Of a stretch of 17,453 nucleotides of DNA, positions 14,948-17,453 are shown piece by piece; within the stretch, counting starts at the first letter, position 1, and every line of letters begins with the position of its first letter. The notes below the pieces were generated by a model, which saw nothing but the letters and a program-made list of their open reading frames with translations, was not told where the DNA came from and ran no database searches. Source of the DNA: Oscillospiraceae bacterium. Its GTDB lineage: Bacteria; Bacillota; Clostridia; Oscillospirales; Ruminococcaceae. The DNA lies in assembly GCA_016303195.1 (NCBI GenBank), contig JAEDMD010000016.1, positions 1 through 17,453 on the forward strand. Direction: 5' to 3'. Position numbers and translations under genes: made by a program.

Positions 14948-16015
14948 ATGAAAAAGACACTGGCACTTTTAATGAGTCTGGCTGTTGTAACAGCCACATT
15001 CGCTTCATGCGGTGAATCCGCTGAATCATCATCAACTTCTGAGGCTTCTTCATCAGTTGAAACAACTACCGTTGCAGAGGAGACCACAGAGGCAGAAACT
15101 ACAACTGAGGAAGAAACCACAGAAGCCGAGACTGAGGCTGAGGAAGAAGAAGCCGAGGACGAGGAAGAAAACTACGAGACAGGTGATGCATCATTGGACA
15201 ATATCCGCAATCAGGACGAAATAGGCGAGAATGAACTTCTCGTTGTCAGCTTCGGTACAAGCTATAATGACAGCCGCCGTCTGACTATCGGCGCTATCGA
15301 GGATGCTCTTGAATCCGCATTCCCTGAGTATTCTGTACGCAGAGGCTTTACAGCAAATATCATCATTGACCACGTAAACAAGCGTGATGGTCTCCTTATC
15401 GACGATGTTGATGCCGCTCTGAGCAGAGCTGAGGAAAACGGTGTAAAAAATCTTGTTGTACAGCCAACTCATCTCATGAACGGTCTTGAATACAATGACC
15501 TTATCGCTGAGGTCGGCAGTCACGCTGACGCTTTCGAGAATGTTGTATTCGGCGAGCCTCTCCTTACAAGCGATGACGATTTCAAGCGTGTTGAGGAAGC
15601 TATCGTTGACTGGACAAGTGAATATGATGACGGAAAGACTGCTATCTGCTTCATGGGTCACGGCACTGAGGCTGATTCCAACGCAGTTTACCAGAAAATG
15701 CAGGATATGCTGACAGCAGACGGCCATGAGAATTACTTCATTGGTACAGTTGAAGCAACTCCTTCTGTTGATGATGTTCTGGCACTTGTCAAAGCAGGCG
15801 AATACGAGAGAGTAATTCTTGAACCGCTCATGGTAGTTGCAGGCGATCACGCAAACAACGATATGGCAGGCGACGAGGAAGATTCATGGAAGTCAATTTT
15901 TGAGGCTGAGGGTTACGAAGTACAGTGCCTGCTCAGAGGTCTTGGTGAAAATGAAGCTATAAGACAGCTCTATATCGAACACGCTCAGAAGGCGATCGAT
16001 TCAATTTCAGAGTAA
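14948..16015 (+). CDS. cbiK: CbiK-type cobaltochelatase, exported lipoprotein
   Basis: The 355-aa protein begins with a lipoprotein signal (KK, hydrophobic core, FASC with Cys21), so it should be anchored outside the membrane. Residues 22-80 are a low-complexity Ser/Thr/Glu linker with EETTEAET at 44-51 and 55-62. Residues 95-355 are a full class II chelatase of the CbiK family: VVSFGTSYNDSR (99-110), VQPTHLMNGLEY (171-182, Glu181), His238 in FMGHGT, and His301 in PLMVVAGDHANNDMAGDEEDSW. Cytoplasmic CbiK inserts cobalt into sirohydrochlorin. Exported relatives exist: Desulfovibrio CbiK(P) in the periplasm and Porphyromonas IhtB, a surface heme-binding lipoprotein. Here B12 control and lipoprotein neighbours suggest tetrapyrrole or metal acquisition. 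An in-frame start at 14825 would run through the terminator and is rejected. Confidence 0.88.
   Translation: MKKTLALLMSLAVVTATFASCGESAESSSTSEASSSVETTTVAEETTEAETTTEEETTEAETEAEEEEAEDEEENYETGDASLDNIRNQDEIGENELLVVSFGTSYNDSRRLTIGAIEDALESAFPEYSVRRGFTANIIIDHVNKRDGLLIDDVDAALSRAEENGVKNLVVQPTHLMNGLEYNDLIAEVGSHADAFENVVFGEPLLTSDDDFKRVEEAIVDWTSEYDDGKTAICFMGHGTEADSNAVYQKMQDMLTADGHENYFIGTVEATPSVDDVLALVKAGEYERVILEPLMVVAGDHANNDMAGDEEDSWKSIFEAEGYEVQCLLRGLGENEAIRQLYIEHAQKAIDSISE
15074..15133 (+). repeat. Ser/Thr/Glu linker repeat in CbiK lipoprotein
   Basis: The linker codes for two copies of EETTEAET spaced 11 residues apart, followed by an acidic run. The same octapeptide occurs at residues 44-51 of the next lipoprotein. 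It is likely a flexible spacer lifting the chelatase domain off the membrane or through the cell wall. Confidence 0.6.
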
Positions 16016-16028
16016 AAAGCAGATTGGA

Positions 16029-16057
16029 TTTTACTGCCAGTACTTAATTGGTATAAT
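16029..16057 (+). promoter_or_regulatory. Probable promoter of the second lipoprotein unit
   Basis: TATAAT at 16052-16057 is preceded by TGG (extended -10). The -35 region is poor: TTTTAC at 16029-16034, 17 bp upstream. The extended -10 can compensate. The inverted arms AGTAAAA (16011-16017) and TTTTACT (16029-16035) overlap the cbiK stop and this -35; they could be an operator or a weak hairpin. Start would be near 16064, leaving a leader of about 71 nt. Confidence 0.6.
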
Positions 16058-16078
16058 GATTTAATAATAGTTCAAACA

Positions 16079-16126
16079 CATGGGGGATGATCTGTAAAAG
16101 ATCATCCTCATGTCAATTATATGAGG
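16079..16126 (+). promoter_or_regulatory. Leader with two competing hairpins over the ribosome site
   Basis: Hairpin A pairs GGATGATCT (16085-16093) with AGATCATCC (16099-16107), and outer CATG arms at 16079-16082 and 16109-16112 extend it. Hairpin B pairs CCTCAT (16106-16111) with ATGAGG (16121-16126), which contains the GAGG ribosome site of the gene starting at 16135. The two share 16106-16111, so they exclude each other: A frees the site, B hides it. There is no T-run, so A is not a terminator. Confidence 0.45.
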
Positions 16127-16134
16127 TGACATTA

Positions 16135-17085
16135 ATGAAGAAGATAATTTTCATAAGCGCCCTCGCACTTTGCATGGGACTTACAGCCTGCGGAAACAGC
16201 GAGAGCAGTTCAACATCCAACGAAAGCACCACTTCCGCTGTTACTGAGACAGCAACAACTGCCGAAGAAACGACCGAAGCCGAGACAACTGCCGAAGCCG
16301 AAACAACAGCGGAGGAGACTACCGAACACGCAACAGCACCGCAGGAAGAAGTCGGATTCGAGGGAATGGAAGCTATTTACGGCGATTCTCTCAATGACGG
16401 TGAATACCACATAAACGTTGACTCAAGCTCGTCCATGTTCAAAATTGCCGACTGTATCCTTAAAGTCAGCGGAGGAGAAATGACTGCGGATATAATCATC
16501 GACAGCAAGTCCTACGATTATCTTTTCATGGGAACAGGCGAAGATGCGGAAGCTGACGGCGGAGAGAATTTTATCGACTATACAGTAAATGATTCAGACC
16601 AGTCTGTATTCACAGTTCCGGTTGAGGCGCTTGACAAGGAGATAAGCTGTGCGGCTCTCAGTGCAAAAAAGCAGGAATGGTATGACAGAGTCCTTGTTTT
16701 CAGAGCCGATTCTCTGCCTGATGAGGCATTTTCCGAAAGCAGATACACAACTGCTGAATCCCTTGAACTTGCTGACGGAGAATATACCGTTGACGTTACA
16801 CTTGAGGGCGGTTCGGGCAAGGCAACAGTCGCTTCACCTGCAAAGCTGACAGTCAGTGGCGGAGAAGTTACCGCAGAGCTGATATGGAGCAGTGACAAGT
16901 ACGATTACATGATAGTTGCCGATGAAAAATATCTCCCTGAGATAGTTGACGGACATTCAGTGTTTGAAGTACCTGTTATCGGATTTGATTACAAAATGCC
17001 TGTTTCTGCCGATACTACGGCAATGAGCCAGCCTTATGAGATAGAGTATACGCTTTATTTCGATTCCTCAACAATAGCTGAATGA
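16135..17085 (+). CDS. Surface lipoprotein with duplicated beta-rich domain
   Basis: I do not recognise this family with certainty. The 316-aa protein has a lipoprotein signal (KK, hydrophobic core, LTAC with Cys19), then a Ser/Thr/Glu-rich linker to about residue 72. Two related domains follow, about 86-190 and 211-310. Each starts L.DGEY, has a VSGGE.TA block (111-118 and 240-247) and a S-x-YDY motif (near 126-129 and 255-258), then a F-x-VPV segment (159-163 and 277-281). The composition suggests a secreted immunoglobulin-like beta-sandwich, perhaps like heme-binding NEAT domains; that is a guess from pattern. GAGGTGA at 16123-16129 supports ATG 16135. It overlaps the next gene by 4 nt, so it probably works with that transporter component. 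Confidence 0.8.
   Translation: MKKIIFISALALCMGLTACGNSESSSTSNESTTSAVTETATTAEETTEAETTAEAETTAEETTEHATAPQEEVGFEGMEAIYGDSLNDGEYHINVDSSSSMFKIADCILKVSGGEMTADIIIDSKSYDYLFMGTGEDAEADGGENFIDYTVNDSDQSVFTVPVEALDKEISCAALSAKKQEWYDRVLVFRADSLPDEAFSESRYTTAESLELADGEYTVDVTLEGGSGKATVASPAKLTVSGGEVTAELIWSSDKYDYMIVADEKYLPEIVDGHSVFEVPVIGFDYKMPVSADTTAMSQPYEIEYTLYFDSSTIAE
16261..16323 (+). repeat. Thr/Glu linker repeat in the second lipoprotein
   Basis: Residues 43-63 are built of AEETTEAETT-like units repeated imperfectly (ETT every few residues). The unit and its distance from the start match the CbiK linker, at residues 43-52 in both proteins. Confidence 0.55.
16390..17064 (+). repeat. Internal domain duplication in the second lipoprotein
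   Basis: Protein residues about 86-190 (16390-16704) and 211-310 (16765-17064) share the order L.DGEY, hydrophobic strand, VSGGE.TA, S..YDY, F.VPV. The identity is at protein level only; the DNA copies have diverged, pointing to an old duplication. Confidence 0.6.
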
Positions 17086-17453
17086 AAGGCAGACTGACAG
17101 CATTTACGGCGATATCGCTTATACTGCTCACATCATGCGGACAGCGGGATACAGTCGTTGAGCCGATCACAAAAAATGAGAACTGTATGCCGCTGGAGTA
17201 TGCCGATCAGTTTTCGGTGGAGTATCTGGATGACGGCTGTTCGCTGATAACCATTGACAAGGACAGATATATTCTTGTCCCTGATGGGGCAGAAGTGCCT
17301 GAAAATTCTGATGGAGCGGTGATCATCGAACAGCCTGCGGAGAATATCTATCTTGCGGCATCGGCAGCGATGGACTTGTTCAGCGGGATAGACGGACTTG
17401 ACAGCGTTTCCATGACCTCCACAGACAGCAAAAACTGGACTCTCCCTGAGATA
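17082..17453 (+). CDS. ABC-transporter substrate-binding lipoprotein (partial, cut by window end)
   Basis: The reading frame opens with an ATG overlapping the previous stop (ATGA) and stays open for 124 codons to the end of the window. The N-terminus is a lipoprotein signal: MKGR, hydrophobic core, LLTSC with Cys19. Residues about 85-124 (EQPAENIYLAASAAMDLF, then GIDGLDSVSMTSTD and NWTLPEI) resemble the start of the periplasmic-binding domain of the iron-siderophore/heme/B12 (BtuF-like) family. The substrate cannot be read from this part. Permease and ATPase genes would be expected beyond 17453. There is no own promoter; translation is probably coupled to the upstream lipoprotein. Confidence 0.78.
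   Translation, partial: MKGRLTAFTAISLILLTSCGQRDTVVEPITKNENCMPLEYADQFSVEYLDDGCSLITIDKDRYILVPDGAEVPENSDGAVIIEQPAENIYLAASAAMDLFSGIDGLDSVSMTSTDSKNWTLPEI

Noticed and set aside
15191-15850. 219-codon minus-strand open frame over cbiK
   Set aside because: Antisense to the chelatase domain and without start signals; no domain recognised.
16079-16112. Hairpin before the second lipoprotein as a terminator of cbiK
   Set aside because: No T-run follows, and the sequence goes straight into a ribosome-binding site.
1-17453. CRISPR array, tRNA, rRNA, insertion sequence or transposase
   Set aside because: No regular repeat-spacer pattern, no tRNA-like clover sequence, and no transposase or integrase motif seen on either strand.

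Overview
The window carries a nearly complete late anaerobic cobalamin (vitamin B12) pathway as one tightly packed plus-strand operon. A B12-riboswitch locus encoding three surface lipoproteins follows it. Several things suggest a low-to-mid GC Gram-positive anaerobe of the Ruminococcus/Oscillospiraceae type: the cobalt-early (Cbi) route, strong GGAGG-type ribosome sites, TGnTATAAT promoters, and lipoproteins with Ser/Thr/Glu-rich linkers. The taxon is an inference from style, not from a marker gene.

Region 1 (1-308) is a leader with no recognisable gene. It holds a good promoter (TTGACT, 18 bp, TATAAT) and a perfect 14-bp palindrome across the -10 end and the expected start site. No riboswitch is seen here.

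Region 2 (309-14525) reads cbiD, cbiF, cbiG, cbiH, cbiJ, cbiE-T fusion, cbiA, cobT, cobU, cobS, a short second CobU-like gene, cobC, cbiB, cobD, cbiP, cbiC. Junctions are mostly ATGA/GTGA overlaps and the largest gap is 12 nt. CbiH, F, G, D, J, E-T and C make the corrin ring; CbiA and CbiP amidate it; CobD and CbiB add the aminopropanol arm; CobU, CobT, CobC and CobS build the nucleotide loop. CbiL (C20 methylation), a corrinoid adenosyltransferase, a cobalt transporter and a cytoplasmic cobaltochelatase are absent.

Region 3 (14526-17453) starts with its own promoter, an AdoCbl-type cobalamin riboswitch and an intrinsic terminator. Next comes a CbiK-type cobaltochelatase that carries a lipoprotein signal, so it should sit outside the membrane. 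After a second promoter and a leader with two competing hairpins come a lipoprotein with a duplicated beta-rich domain and, overlapping it by 4 nt, the start of an ABC-transporter substrate-binding lipoprotein cut by the window edge.

The most interesting proposal is that region 3 is a B12-controlled surface module that binds, metallates or demetallates, and imports a tetrapyrrole or metal. A second point is the pair of CobU-family genes with complementary defects: one has an altered P-loop, the other is short and lacks the guanylylation histidine segment.
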